DNA of 64,000 nucleotides from Reticulitermes speratus (GCA_021186555.1 JAJKFL010000003.1:51559130-51623129), one strand, 5' to 3'; shown: positions 11,745-22,929, counted from the stretch's first letter. Numbers and translations: made by a program. Notes: generated by a model not told the origin, from the sequence alone.

Positions 11745-12240
11745 AAGAACATAAAGTTGTGAGGTTGCAGATTCTGAAAATAAGGCATTTTTTAAACATT
11801 CAGCTAAATCGTTACATCTGCTGCGGTCAGTGCCAAGTGTATCACGATGACGTCATTCCGGGAAGTGGTACCGTATATTTGAATGCAAGGATGTCAAAAT
11901 TTCGGAGGAAAATGCTACTTCCGTCTACAGGATACCCTCAAGAACCTTCCGAAACTTTCGTACTTATTTACGAAACCACACGATGTCACAACCTAGAAAC
12001 CTGTAATATTCTTTCCTCTCATTCCTTCAGTCACATTACAAGAGTCGATTTTTGTCTTCATGGAGACACAAACAAAAGAAACCTCTCAAACACCAACGGA
12101 AAAATCAGAGAATGCACACCTCCAGGTTTGATTTCCACAGAAAACCTTTCGGCCAATCCACACTTACACATTACAGTCCCTGAAGGATGTTATAATATTA
12201 TAGTTTCACTAAATATGCACACCACAAACTTAAAAGTTTC
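11745..12240. repeat. Degraded relative of the foldback family, with a chance frame
   Basis: Around 11940-12005 the sequence reads CCTTCCGAAACTTTCGTACT, then ACGAAACCACACGATGTCAC and AACCTAGAA. This aligns loosely with the FB right arm (CCGAAACGTCGGTAAATAAT, ACCACACGACGCC, ACCCAGAAG). A 161-codon frame (11759-12244) covers it but has no recognisable domain. The similarity to the repeat makes a host gene unlikely. Confidence 0.45.
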
Positions 12241-13122
12241 TTGAAAGACAGCTCGATAGAACGAGCTGTGCTATTACCTAAAAGCAAACGTTTACCGACT
12301 AAGATACGGTTTGCAATACCGACCTAAGTAAATGCCCCTCTACTGAGTCATATCCACAGATTACTTTCAGTAATGGCTGCCAACTCGCGTACATATCCTT
12401 AACTTTAAAAATTACTTTACACATGGGGACAGAATAACGACAGAACTTCAACTCGTAAGATTTTATGTAACTAATAATACAATGCCTTTACCTGCATTTA
12501 TTACCTGCGATTGACTTAAAAATCCACCACTGAAAAATCCAAAAGACCGGAAAATAAAAGAGGAAGAAAAAAGGAGAGTGCAGTAGAAAAGAAGAGAACA
12601 GAGAATGCCCTCTTGGGTTTTAATATACTTCGCCGTATCTCATTGCGAAATCACTGACCTGTGAAAGGATCGTGCGGATCCCGAATGGGTGGTTCAGGGA
12701 GAAGCTTTGCTATCTTATATCTGCTAGCAGGCAATATATGAAGGCAGGATGGCTGGTGGGGAGGACAGCGGAGGAGGAAGGAGCACTAAACACACCTATT
12801 CCAGGTCCTTATTACCGACGTCTTCGTCTGCGTGTCCTGAACTCTTTCAAATGCCATTTTTTATTCGTCTTGTAGTGGAATAAGTCCACGTCTGTGTGGA
12901 ACTGCAGCCTCTAACCGGCCCATTGTCCATGCAGAGGATCGTAGATGAACAGAAAGCATTGGTGGAATGATAACTGATACGGGAATGCCGAAGTACTTTC
13001 CGATCACTACTTTTGGCGCCATAAGTTATATATACAACACAATTTACAATCAGATTTTTCCTTGTTTCTTTGGTCCTGCCACCTGCTGGTCTCACCGCCT
13101 TTCAATATTTCGCTCCCAAAGC
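12241..13122. other. Unclassified sequence
   Basis: I see no gene. Positions about 12960-13000 (GGTGGAATGATAACTGATAC, then GAATGCCGAAGTAC) loosely resemble the 3' part of SINE family C in reverse orientation. A 67-codon frame at 12672-12875 is unrecognised. Confidence 0.4.
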
Positions 13123-13374
13123 CATGTCCCTTCAAATCTGTGGTCTTTTGGGTTATAACACCGCGTCTTGTGGTATTTGTTTACCGACGTTTCGGGATAA
13201 CGTATCGGTCCCATCCTCACGGGTCAAGAGTCCTAGTAGGAAAGGAAAGGATGGGACCGATACGTTATCCCGAAACGTCGGTAAACAAATACCACACGAC
13301 GCGGTGTAATAACCCAGAAGACCACACATTTCATCAACATCGCGGCGGAAGCCTGAAATCAACATGTCCCTTCA
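13123..13374. mobile_element. Foldback element (FB family), near-perfect palindrome with 12-bp TSD
   Basis: The left arm (13135-13230) runs ATCTGTGGTCTTTTGGGTTA, ACCGACGTTTCGGGATAACG, TCGGTCCCATCCTCACGGGT. The right arm (13245-13362) is its reverse complement and extends about 25 bp further, to CATCGCGGCGGAAGCCTGAA. The element is flanked by identical CATGTCCCTTCA at 13123-13134 and 13363-13374. Small frames in both directions read the same RRFGTTYRS-like peptide because of the symmetry. The inner arm holds the hammerhead-like core described in the findings. Confidence 0.9.
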
Positions 13375-14287
13375 GTCCCTACATCCCAAACAGGTCTTAG
13401 AGCTGGGATTAATCTTCTATCCCGCAGATGGAGGCTTGCAAAGGGTTCCACCCAGACATCAACAGATTTATGCCAGACTAAATGGCGTTATTACCGCCAC
13501 GAACATCTTAAAAACCCCGCATTCTATCATTAAAAAAAACTCGAATGTGAGGTATCAGAACGTTGTTTAAAACTTTCATCAAAGAGCAAAAACAGGACTG
13601 GAGTCATAGTTGATCTTTCAGCTAGCTACTCAATCTCAAACTGCTTGTATTTACCCAATGAAAATGAGGGATTGTAAAGGTAGAATAGGGGTATGAGGAG
13701 AGGGTTGTAACAGAACGTGAAAGAGATTTCAGTTTGTCGTATCGTCTTACTGAAATATTCATCAAGAATGTTATTCTGACGGAACGTAAAGGCAAGACGT
13801 ATGCTATCTACCGTCTTATCTATTTTGAGACCCTCTAGAATCAGGACACCAAAGACTTCCCTTTACCTCTACATATACAAACAGAGGAAGAGAGAGCTTC
13901 ATTGACATGTCAAAGGTGACAGACAATAATAAGGGCCTTTCATTTCGCTCCTACGTCCTTTCTTTATATTGCAAACCTCGTCTCTCCCATTTTCCATCAT
14001 TCTTTTCTTAACCTCCTTCATATCAGCATCTAAACTCAATATTTTATGCCCAGTAATACTCGATTCGTACAAGTTAAAATTTTAGTAACTAATTACAAAT
14101 ATTTTTAACACTGAAATATACACAAAAAATCATACATAATACACGGCCCGATATGTATGAAATAATTCCTGCCACTTCCAGGATCATCTGTCTTTAAGCT
14201 ACCAAATTAGTTTATCAAAGACATTTCATTACCTACCGACGAATAGCAGAATGACTATAACAGTAAAGGTAAGCTTATCCCTATTCA
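13375..14287. other. No recognised feature
   Basis: Unique-looking sequence with short unrelated frames. I see nothing supportable. Confidence 0.4.
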
Positions 14288-14490
14288 CCCCATTAAGACA
14301 TATTGGGGGGAGGAGAAGTACGGCTCCACTGTTTCTTAACTTCGGCGCTAGATGGAGGTGAGTGGTCAACTTCACGCCCCTTCCGCTTTACCCCCAAATA
14401 AAGAACCTCAGTACGCACTGAACAGGAGGCTGAGTGGCCCCACAGAGTCAAACTAGGCACTTACGAGCACAGAAATTTCTCTCGTCCCCA
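14288..14490 (-). mobile_element. SINE family D, diverged copy
   Basis: It shares CTTCGGCGCTAGATGGAGGT, GTGGTCAAC and CAGGAGGCTGAGTGG with 4255-4520 in the same orientation. The tRNA-like head is lost or unrecognisable. Confidence 0.7.
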
Positions 14491-14552
14491 GATAATGATA
14501 AATAAATTTTAAATGAGTGCATGGTCAATGTTCCTTAGGAACTTCTACCGCT

Positions 14553-14690
14553 CGAACACTGGGATCGTGGGTTCGAATTCTACACTGGACAAAATATACT
14601 TGGTATGTCCGTCTGTCTCTGTGTTTACGTAGTTGTTGGTAGGTATAGGCGTTTAGATGGGCGGGTTACTGCCGATGGAGGTCTATTGGA
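14553..14690 (+). mobile_element. tRNA-like SINE remnant
   Basis: A B-box-like GGGTTCGAATTCTAC is followed by TATGTCCGTCTGTCTCTGTG and GGTAGGTATAGGCG, which resemble the family A body. The A-box region is not clear. Confidence 0.45.
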
Positions 14691-14778
14691 TGTCTAAATG
14701 TAATAACTTTAAAGGTGAGCTGTGATTGGAGCAGATCACAGTGTCTAATGTAGGTGATGTTGAGGTACAGAGAAAGTT

Positions 14779-14846
14779 TTGGTGCCAATGCACCATCGTC
14801 AGGCAGCACGTGATGCCAAGTTTAAAACCAACTGTCAGTACCAGGC
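14779..14846 (-). repeat. Inverted-repeat arm with hammerhead-like core (left)
   Basis: The reverse complement contains GTGCTGC, CTGACGA, T, GGTGC, ATTG, GCACC and AAAAC. It matches 15729-15800 in inverted orientation. The intervening 0.9 kb holds the satellite at 15009-15643. GAAAC is changed to AAAAC here, so this copy should be inactive. Confidence 0.7.
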
Positions 14847-15008
14847 CACTTTTTTATATGTTTCCACATTTTGTTAGGCTGCTTTGGTTACATAGCTATC
14901 GTATAAAGTCTACAACTTATTTTAAAATACGTATACTTAAAACACTAAAATATGATTAAAATGTTTCTTACAAGGTGAATATGTTTTTAACAGATTACAA
15001 TTATGTCG

Positions 15009-15643
15009 TATTTATTTATTTATTTATTACTGCAAGTGGGTTTATACCCGGTGGCAGTGGTACTTCAAAGACACATAACACAGAATAACATACATCACAA
15101 ACAATAACACACAACAAACAAAACTTACAAAAACAATTTAACACATATACTACAAAAAGAAAGAGTAGCTAATCCTAAAAAAGAAACATAACACAGAATA
15201 AGAAACATAACAAAATAAGAAACATAACACGGAATAAGAAACATAATACAATAAGAAACATAACACAAAATAAGAAACATAAAAACAAAATAAGAAACAT
15301 AACACAAAATAAGAAACACAACACAATAAGAAACATAACACAATAAGAAACATAACACAAAATAAGAAACATACAATAAGAAACATAACACAAAATAAGA
15401 AACACAACACAATAAGAAACATAACACAAAATAAGAAACACAACACAATAAGAAACATAATACAATAAGAAACATAACACAAAATAAGAAACATAACACA
15501 ATAAGAAACATAACACAAAATAAGAAACACAACACAATAAGAAACATAACACAATAAGAAACATAACACAGAACAGAAACATAACACAGAACAAGAAACA
15601 TAACACAATAAGAAACATAACACAATAAGAAACATAACACAGA
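15009..15643 (-). repeat. A/C-rich satellite, second leader-bearing copy
   Basis: It opens with TTATTTATTACTGCAAGTGG and GGTGGCAGTGG, as at 1321. One diverged long unit follows (to about 15190), then an array based on AATAAGAAACATAACAC with units of 17-19 bp. Three overlapping minus-strand frames of 147-171 codons (SYFVLCFLLCYV-like) are read-throughs, not membrane proteins. The leader is shared with the 1.3-kb array, but the amplified unit is different. Confidence 0.85.
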
Positions 15644-15689
15644 AACCCCTAGTATTGTGGCATTATATGTTGGTCTGGGTCCAACGCGG

Positions 15690-15815
15690 ATCGGGTCCGT
15701 GTTGGGTAGATTCGTGTATCGGAGCCAGAGGCCTACTGGCAGTTGGTATTAAACTTGGTATCACGTGCTGCCTGACGATGGTGCATTGCCACCGAAACAT
15801 GTCGAAGCTATGTAT
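15690..15815 (+). ncRNA. Inverted-repeat arm with hammerhead-like core (right)
   Basis: The core is CTGACGA (15772-15778), then T, a GGTG/CACC stem, GAAAC (15794-15798), AT, and GTC (15801-15803). Downstream GAAGC can pair at four of five positions with GCTGC just upstream of the core, forming stem I. The layout fits a type I hammerhead with a 2-bp stem III. One extra T between GA and stem II departs from the standard core. Activity is unknown. Confidence 0.45.
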
Positions 15816-15917
15816 GTAACAGTCATATGTGAACAGTAGTGTGCATTTAGTTGGTACAATAAACTGACTACATTGATCAGAACAGTGTACGGAACGAACC
15901 TTAATAAAAGTCAGGTA

Positions 15918-16305
15918 AGTGGACACTTCGGAAAGTAGATCAGAAATACCTGGAAAGTTTGGAAATGTGGTGTTGGAGAAGAATGGAGAAGATCAGTTGG
16001 ACCGATCGTGTGAGAAATGAAGAAGTATTACACAGAGTCAAGGAGGAGAGGAATATCGTACATACAATAAAAAGAAGAAAGGTTAACTGGATTGGTCACA
16101 TCTTGCGTAGAAACTGCCTTCTGAAACATGTGATTGAAGAAAAGTGACAGAAAGACGAGGAAGAAGGCGTAAGCAGCTACTGGATGACCTTAAGGAAAAG
16201 AGAAGATACTGGAAATTAAAAGAGGAAGAACTAGATCGCACCCTGTGGAGAACTCGCTTTGGAAGAGGCTACGGACCTGTCGTAAGAGAGACTACAGAAT
16301 GAATG
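15918..16305 (+). pseudogene. LINE reverse-transcriptase C-terminal fragment (LINE family 1)
   Basis: The frame reads WTLRKVDQKYLE, MWCWRRMEKISWTDRVR and NWIGHILRRNCLLKH. This is the C-terminal region typical of RTE/Jockey-type endonuclease-reverse transcriptases, downstream of the polymerase domain. A stop at about 16145 and a deletion after VIE break the frame. The sequence then continues in other frames to TGTCGTAAGAGAGACTACAG and a GAATGAATGA tail. The copy is 5'-truncated at about 15918, as expected from incomplete reverse transcription. Related copies lie at 28145, 31256, 51908 and 60181. It is not functional. Confidence 0.85.
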
Positions 16306-16460
16306 ACTTATTTCGGAGGAGCCTGTCGCTCCGCTCCGCTGTGTACCAGATAAAGCTCAGTCATGTAACAGAACATAATAATCTTTCAAATAATGCATGT
16401 CCACTTCATCACGTCCCTCAACATTGGGGCTTCATCCTACAGCAGGTACACTAACTGCAT

Positions 16461-16491
16461 GGGGGGGGGGGGCGTGGGGGGCCCAAAAGTA
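16461..16491 (+). repeat. Poly-G tract
   Basis: A run of 12 G is followed by CGT and six more G. It could form a G-quadruplex, and its length may be uncertain in the assembly. Confidence 0.7.
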
Positions 16492-16541
16492 AGTATTTAT
16501 GTCGTTTCTAGAAAGGAGAATTCACACAAGCATACGGTAAT

Positions 16542-16854
16542 ATAAGACTATGGCCGTGCCATGGTTCAGGCGGTTTGTCGCCGGCCTCTCACCGCGGACG
16601 CCCGGGTTGGATCCCGGGTCAGTCCATGTGGGATTTGTGGTGGACAAAGTGGCACTGGGACAGGTTTTTCGCCGAGTACTTCGGTTTTCCCATGTCAATT
16701 TCATTCCACCGGTGCTCCATTACTTGGAAAAATGAAAAAACCGATCATCTTTCCCTTCATCTTCATCACAAAGGTTGCACAATAGGCTTCAAGGCTGCGG
16801 TGCGTCTGTAGCATCTGCTGCGGGGCTCTTCTTCACCCCAAAAAAAATAAGACT
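16542..16854 (+). mobile_element. tRNA-derived SINE, family C, copy 1, with short TSD
   Basis: The element proper runs about 16551-16846. Its head contains TGGTTCAGGCGGTTTGTCGC (A-box region) and GGTTGGATCCCGG (B-box region). The body includes GACAAAGTGGCACTGGGACA and CATCTTCATCACAAAGGTTG, and it ends in CACCCC plus an A run. ATAAGACT occurs at 16542-16549 and 16847-16854, a probable 8-bp duplication. Other copies are 24258-24543 (-) and 41284-41402 (- fragment). Confidence 0.85.
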
Positions 16855-17251
16855 GTAATTTCTCTGAATATCCATCTTTACACAAATACTTCCCGGGATT
16901 CCTCATAGAGACCTGTGGAGTTTAAACTTGGCGGTTTTAAATTGCTTTCCCCAAACTTGCGGCAAACACTCGGCGCTCTAAACCCACAAGAGCGTGGAAC
17001 AAACACAGCCAAATAAAACTCCAGACCAGCCCAGAACTCTCTCTTCTAGGCAGTTACACTTGCAGTGTAACCAAATGTCTCCTCGTGTTAGTAACTTCGG
17101 GAATTCGACAATTTATAGCCCACCTTCAAACCGGCTGTTTCCTCTCGTGACCGCATACATTTATCGTGGCAGCACCTGCTACGTGATTCCCAGTCATTGC
17201 TGATGAAAATAGTCAAACGTACAGACATTTTAGCCAAGTAAAATATTTAAA
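16855..17251. other. No recognised feature
   Basis: A 69-codon frame at 16994-17203 is unrecognised. No repeat found. Confidence 0.4.
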
Positions 17252-17512
17252 GCCGATCTCAGTGGCCGTGCGGTCTAAGGCGTGGGTCTACGGCCGTTCG
17301 CTTACTGGGACTGTGGGTTCGAATCCCGCCGAGGCCATGGATGTCTGTCTGTTGTGAGTGTTGTGTTTTGTCAGGTAGAGGTCTCTGCGACGAGCTGGTC
17401 CCTCGTTCAGAGGAGTCCTACCGAGTGTGGTGTGTCTGAGTGTGATCGTGAAGCGTCGTAAAATGAGGCGGCCTAGGCCCCCAAGGGGCTGTCGAGCCAT
17501 TGGAAAATAAAG
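17252..17512 (+). mobile_element. tRNA-derived SINE, family A, copy 2
   Basis: This copy is full length. It has GCCGATCTCAGTGGCCGTGC, the B box GGTTCGAATCC near 17317, the GGTAGAGGTCTCTGCGACGA body and a GTCGAGCCATTGG end. It is the best-preserved A copy in the window. Confidence 0.87.
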
Positions 17513-18737
17513 GGTTTTGTCCCAGTACCTATTTTATATTCTTTTGTTATGTCTGTTTAGTGTTTGGTTTTTGTGTATCTTCATTGTTTTTTGCTGTTTT
17601 ATTTGTGTCTTTGTGCTGGCTTTATAATTGGCACTTGTGCTGTTAAGTCTGCACGTTAATAAATACCTACTGACGTGAATTATTATCATTATTATTATCA
17701 TCATCTTCACTTGGAAAATATTATGCTTGTCTGCTTTAAGAAACTTGCAAATTTGATTTACAGTTAGGTCACAGCCTATTAGGACATGACGGAAATGGAA
17801 CTAATATATACGAAGCTGTGAGTAAGTACTGATGATTCCAAATCATGAAGATGATGTGCAGCATCACCACCAGTTGTGTTAATTGTACAGATAGATACTT
17901 ATTTAAGGTTAAGTCCAAGTGGGTGAACAGAATGACAGGGAAAATAATTTAAAATGTTAGAATAAGAAAATATAAATTGGATAATCCTATATTAGAATAT
18001 AATTGATAAATGCAGAATACACTTAAATCTACATTTATCAAGAAACTCGAACCCTGCAATAATGTGCAGTTATGTGGGTACACGCCTGTGTAAAATCAAG
18101 TCTTCGTACCAGTAAATAAAGATAAAATGAGTGACATTTAAAAATTATGATGAAGGATACAAAAAAAAAACACGAATCAATTATTGAGCCTGTACCATAA
18201 ATTGTTCTTACTGTAAAATGTCTGTTACAACACTAAACATGTAAGGCACAAAAAAGGCTTGGTTTGTATTTTCTTATATCTTAAACCACTGAATCTAAAG
18301 AGGCTTAAATAATAAAATTTTTCTCGTCTTGCGAGGCAATTTTAAGCTATAAAAATTAAAAAAAGAGAGGAAGAGAAGTAATTAAAGAGAAATAAAAAAT
18401 AAGAAATTAATAAGGTACCGTTCTTTCAGGTCACACTGAAGGGAAGAGGTTAGAAAAAGGCAGCCAGCACTAATCTAATTGAAAGATCCTTCTGGGGTCA
18501 ACGCAGAACCTAAAAATAACAATATTAAATTAAAAATAATAAAGATCATATTTTTATAGAATTAAAAGGGTGTCTATTATCAGGAAAGGACAGAAAAATG
18601 GCAGAGAAGAGACCACAGCTCTCAGAGCTTAGTTGTAATCTCAGTTCTTATGAAAGTGTTACAACACGAAAAATATAAACTCTCTTGGGAAAGACTAATT
18701 TTGTAGGCCACATTTAAAGCTCTCACGGCAGTGACTA
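17513..18737. other. Unclassified AT-rich sequence
   Basis: It contains short (ATT)n runs near 17680-17705. I see no gene or named repeat. Confidence 0.4.
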
Positions 18738-18795
18738 CGAATCTGGTATTTGCCGACGTTTCAGAGGAAAGTCGGTGAATTTCTACCAAACTACG
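18738..18795. repeat. Relic of a foldback arm
   Basis: GGTATTTGCCGACGTTTCAG is followed 5 bp later by AAGTCGGTGAATTTCTACCA. These are small remnants of the opposing FB arms around a lost centre. Confidence 0.45.
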
Positions 18796-19224
18796 TGCAT
18801 CACGTCCAACAATATAATTAGCTTTGTTAGTTTTTGTAATTTAAAATTTTAATAGCCGCCATTAACGTGTTATAACACAAATCAAATTAAAAGTTTAGTT
18901 GTGTGTGACTTTTACACAATCTGTTGTTGCAACAGAGTTAGTTGAGTCTTACAACTGGCAAAATTGCTATGTTTATGATACATTTACCTCATCACTACTG
19001 CGAGTATCTTCAGAATGCATTATTGAAGCATTAGTGGAGTCATGTGTTTCAAAGACACCACCAATGATCTGTAAAATGTTCTTTCCTTACATATATGCTT
19101 CTTCCATTGTTTCATGTATTAATTTTCTTTCTATTTTCCTATGTACGTTTTAATAAATTCTTTCCGTCGGTCACTCATGTTCATCGAAATATGTTAAAGC
19201 TTTAATCCTAGTGATCACTTTACG
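18796..19224. other. No recognised feature
   Basis: An 84-codon frame (18899-19153) has no domain. AT-rich. Confidence 0.4.
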
Positions 19225-19405
19225 TATCTCGATGTTAAAATTAAAAATTCTCTATTCTGTTGACAGAGTGTATTTCTTCATCTTTTACGGATCTCAGAAC
19301 AAACAGCAATCATTTAACAATATAGAAGTGACTTACTGGCTTTTATAACCGAGACAGAGTGTGTTTACTGCGCGGTACGAGCTGAATCTTTAAAAGTAAT
19401 TTATG
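19225..19405 (-). mobile_element. Single-unit relative of the 114-bp MITE
   Basis: The minus strand carries one diverged 114-bp unit (about 19268-19384: GTACCGCGCAGTAAACACAC, then ATTGCTGTTTGTTCTGAGAT). On one side is CTTTTAAAGATTCAG, on the other AATACACTCTGTCAACAG and AGAATT. Both flanks resemble those of the MITEs at 45077-45877 and 47944-50453. This copy therefore looks like an unexpanded or older member with one unit. I could not see terminal TTAA sites clearly. Confidence 0.65.
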
Positions 19406-19410
19406 ATTTG

Positions 19411-19887
19411 TAAGGTGTGGATGTTTTTGTAAGGTGTGGATGTTTTTGTAAGGTGTGGATGTTTTTGTAAGGTGTGGATGCTTTTGTAAGGTGTGGATGT
19501 TTTTGTAAGGTGTGGATGTTTTTGTAATGTGTGTACGGTGTTCTAATGTGTGTACTTGTATTTACTGTATGTATTTTTTTTGTATGTGTGTGGGTGTTTC
19601 TGTAAGGTGTGGATGTATTTGTAAGGTGTGGATGTTTTTGTAAGGTATGGATGCTTTTTTAAGGTGTGGATGTTTTTGCAATGTGTGTACGATGTTCTAA
19701 TGTATGTACTTGTATTTACTGTATGTATTTTGTTTTGTAATTGTGTATAGTTTGTTTTGTATTGTTACTTTTATGTATATTATATGTCCATTTGTATTGT
19801 GTGTACTAGTGTAAGGACTACTGCCACCGGGTGAAAACCCAATTGCAGTAAATAATAATAATAAAATAATAATAATAATAATAATAA
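19411..19887 (+). mobile_element. Satellite-bearing element (49-bp family), copy 2
   Basis: A 19-bp array (TAAGGTGTGGATGTTTTTG, about seven units) leads into GTGTACGGTGTTCTAATGTG. That segment is partly duplicated (second GGTGTGGATG zone at 19600-19680). The AT-rich core follows, then a single 49-bp unit and the CCCAATTGCAGTAAATAATA tail with (AAT)n. Unlike copy 1, the GGTGTGGATG zone has expanded here while the 49-bp unit remains single. Confidence 0.8.
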
Positions 19888-22270
19888 TTTCATTAGTTTT
19901 TAAAGTGTTAAATCTTGAGATGTGAGTTTTAAGTTGCCATGAAGATGGAGGTGTTACAGTTCTGCAAAGGTCAGTATATTTTTACCATTCCACACGGAAC
20001 TAGGTCCCTGAAGCCAGCGTTGCTTAGTTCATTAAATCGATCGTTCATTCTTTAATTTATTCATTATATCACTTCTCTTCAAATGTTTCATCCTACTAGC
20101 TTTTTTTTTATCTTCTTCTTTGTACCCGCACGTGGAATAAATGTATTTCCACATATACGCATGCCTTCAGAGTCTGGAATTCAAAGCACGTAGTTTTTTA
20201 CCGCCATACTCGATTTCGCTCGCTTATTGGCAAAGGCACTTAACGAATGAGCAAGTCGGACGAGACCTGAAGGAATGCAATAAGAAGCCACGCTGCTGTA
20301 AATTCACCCTCATATACACTCTTCCCCTTTATACACACATGCACACCTTGAGACTTGGTGGCTCTGGAACACCCCTTGGCTTCAAACACACAGCTGGAAA
20401 GTCGTTCCAAGGCACGTTCCGAAGGATTGGTACAAGAGCGATGAATGGAAGAAGAGAAAGGGAGAGTGAATGAGTACGTCGAAGTAGGTAGAAGGAATTG
20501 AAAAAAAAGGGGGTTGTGTTGTTCCTCTTTCTATATCTAAACTGCAGGAATGTGGTGGTCTGACGGTACGGTGTACCGGTATCTATATCCCTTTCAAATA
20601 TCGCAGTTCTATGATTTCGTAAGTTGCAAAAAAAAAATAAATAAATCTATACGTTGAATTACAAATGATCTATAATAAATAAACAATATTTAGTACACAC
20701 TTGTTCAAATATTTACAATATTCTTGGTTTGTTATTTATTTAATTGTGTCATGTTATATTCATTAAATTTTAATCCATTCACATACCCATATATATTTCA
20801 ATGCTGTCAGTAAATCGAACTCTGTAATACCGAAATAAAATATGGAATATTTGTAAAATAAATTTGGGCAATTTGTCGGTCTGTCTCACCATCAACCCCT
20901 CTCACTGTCTGTATTTACACATCAGCCTGGGAGCTGAAATTACGTCATATTTGCTCTCAATACAAAAAGTCGTTTTTGTAGTTTCGGATAAGAAGGCTAG
21001 GTGACACTAATTTCTGTATGTCTTTCTGAAGACGAAGAAGAAGAAGAAGATACGCCTACCTTTATTGTGGTTGTTAGTTCAACATCGACCTTTGTTATGA
21101 AAGTTATCTCCGGGTAGCAACAATTATTATTCTATCAGGCTGCTTTTAAAAACTGTTTCAAGTCAATGGCTTAAATATTGACAGAAATTTTGATTTGTGT
21201 CTCTCAGTGTTGGTAATACAGGAAAGTGACTCAATGGAAGTACAGTCTGTGAAAGCCATACCCAAATGTGAGAATTACAAAACTGTATTCTCTAAAATAT
21301 CATTCAGCTCACAACTAATTTCAAAGTATATGTCACTGTATTTGTTGTGTGACTTTCAGATACTTGGCCTAGACTGTACAGAGAAAATGGGAACACTTCA
21401 ACCTTTAAACAAGAAAAAAAAATTGTTAGATCTTTAAGTCAGCCATTTTAGTATTTTGGATTTTCGTACAGTAATTCTCTTCTTACTCCACAATAAATGT
21501 GAATACGGGCAGAGTTACTTCACCAAAACAGACAACGTTCTTTGTGGGACAAGAAAGATGTTAAGAGTAAAGTCTTTGGAATGGGATGACGTCAGCTGTA
21601 GTGAAGAACAAATTTCTTGGCTAGATTTGCAATTACTATTCAGTCAACGATAAAAAGGGGACATATAGCAAAACAAAAAAAAGAACATGCAGTTAAGATA
21701 AGTCCGTTTAGATTTTGGCAGAAAGACGAAGGAAGGGAATCACGGAGCAATAAGCGTAAGAAAGACGAAGATACTAATAAAACAGAAAGAGTAGAAAATA
21801 AAATTTAGGGTGGAAGATGAAAGAAGCAAAAGGCAAATGGGAAGAACATATGTTATGGGGCTGGGGAATGCTTATTTTATATTGGAATCTAGAGCAGAAG
21901 ATTTCCGTTTGTTTATTGTATTGATCTGAAATTTGACCATGGAGGGTTTTGTGGAGTGGAAAGTACCTAAATCAGAAAGGGGGGGGCGGATATCCGCGCA
22001 CTTAACAATAATTTTCTGCGCCGTAGGAAAGAAAATATCCAATTATTCGTCCACTTTTCGCCATGTTTCTGTATGTGGCTATGCTTGGATTGTCTGCTGT
22101 ATGGTGTCCTTGAACACTGCAGTTGTATCAGCATGTCTTGGTGTATGCAGACTTTATGTGCGATAAAACTTGCTTTGCTCGGGAACAGCTTAAATGGAAC
22201 ACAATTGGTAATTAAATATCGGCTATACTAATTTAAAAGGAATTTGACATTGCACATTTGACATAATAGT
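19888..22270. other. Unclassified sequence, longest feature-poor stretch of the left half
   Basis: Short frames (20141-20473, 21195-21437, 21617-21808, 21933-22166) have no recognisable domain. Local GC is higher around 20200-20480. A (GAA)n run sits at about 21033-21050. I found no supportable gene. Confidence 0.35.
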
Positions 22271-22658
22271 CGACCTCGGTGGACTAGTGGTTAGCGTGCT
22301 CGCCACTGGACCCAAGGTTCGCGAGTTCGATCCCGACCGAGGTCGATGGATTTTTAAGGGTGATAAAAATCCGGAGCACCACTTCCTTCGGAGGGGAAGT
22401 AAAGCCGTCGGTCCCATGTCGTAGATTTACGGCATGTAAAAGAACCTTACGGGCATGAATATAGATGTTACATAAGCTAAATTCAAAGCCTCCATTTCTC
22501 ACCCAAGTCTCCTGACTGCCTGCCAGATGGCTCTGGCGGACACACCAGTTGGCCACCAACTGCCACGAATGCACACGACTTAGTAACCTCGGAAAGAGGA
22601 GGCCCGAGCCATATAGGGCTGTTGAGCCATGGTTATTATTATTATTATTATTATTATT
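22271..22658 (+). mobile_element. tRNA-derived SINE, family B, copy 2, full length
   Basis: The tRNA-like head is CGACCTCGGTGGACTAGTGG (A-box region) and GCGAGTTCGATCCCGACCG (B-box region). The body includes GATAAAAATCCGGAGCACCA and GACTGCCTGCCAGATGGCTC. It ends GGGCTGTTGAGCCATGG with an (ATT)n tail. At about 388 bp it is the longest SINE here. The end GGCTGTTGAGCCATGG resembles that of family A, which suggests a shared 3' module. Confidence 0.88.
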
Positions 22659-22929
22659 TGACATAAGAAACTTGTAGACACATCCCAGTTTAGATCGAAA
22701 TAGGAAAAAAAAAATAATCTACGTTTTGTAGGAAGACCTACAGACATATTACCGCGCATATTTTGAGCGCAACTCATTTTATGTTTACTGGAACAAAAAT
22801 TGGTTCCCACTCAAGTCTGAGAAAAAAGTTACAAAAATTTTATCAGCACTACAATTGTATGGCCAGTCTCAGTACTTTAGAGATAATTAAGAGTGGTGGT
22901 GCCTTATCTTAAAGGGCCCAACTGCACAA

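Noticed and set aside
11759-12244. 161-codon gene
   Set aside because: Part of the frame matches a degraded version of the foldback right arm, and no domain is recognisable.
13153-13365. Paired frames reading RRFGTTYRSH in both directions
   Set aside because: They are mirror readings of the palindromic foldback element, not genes.
15125-15640. Multi-pass membrane-like proteins on the minus strand
   Set aside because: Read-through of an A-rich satellite. All three frames are open.
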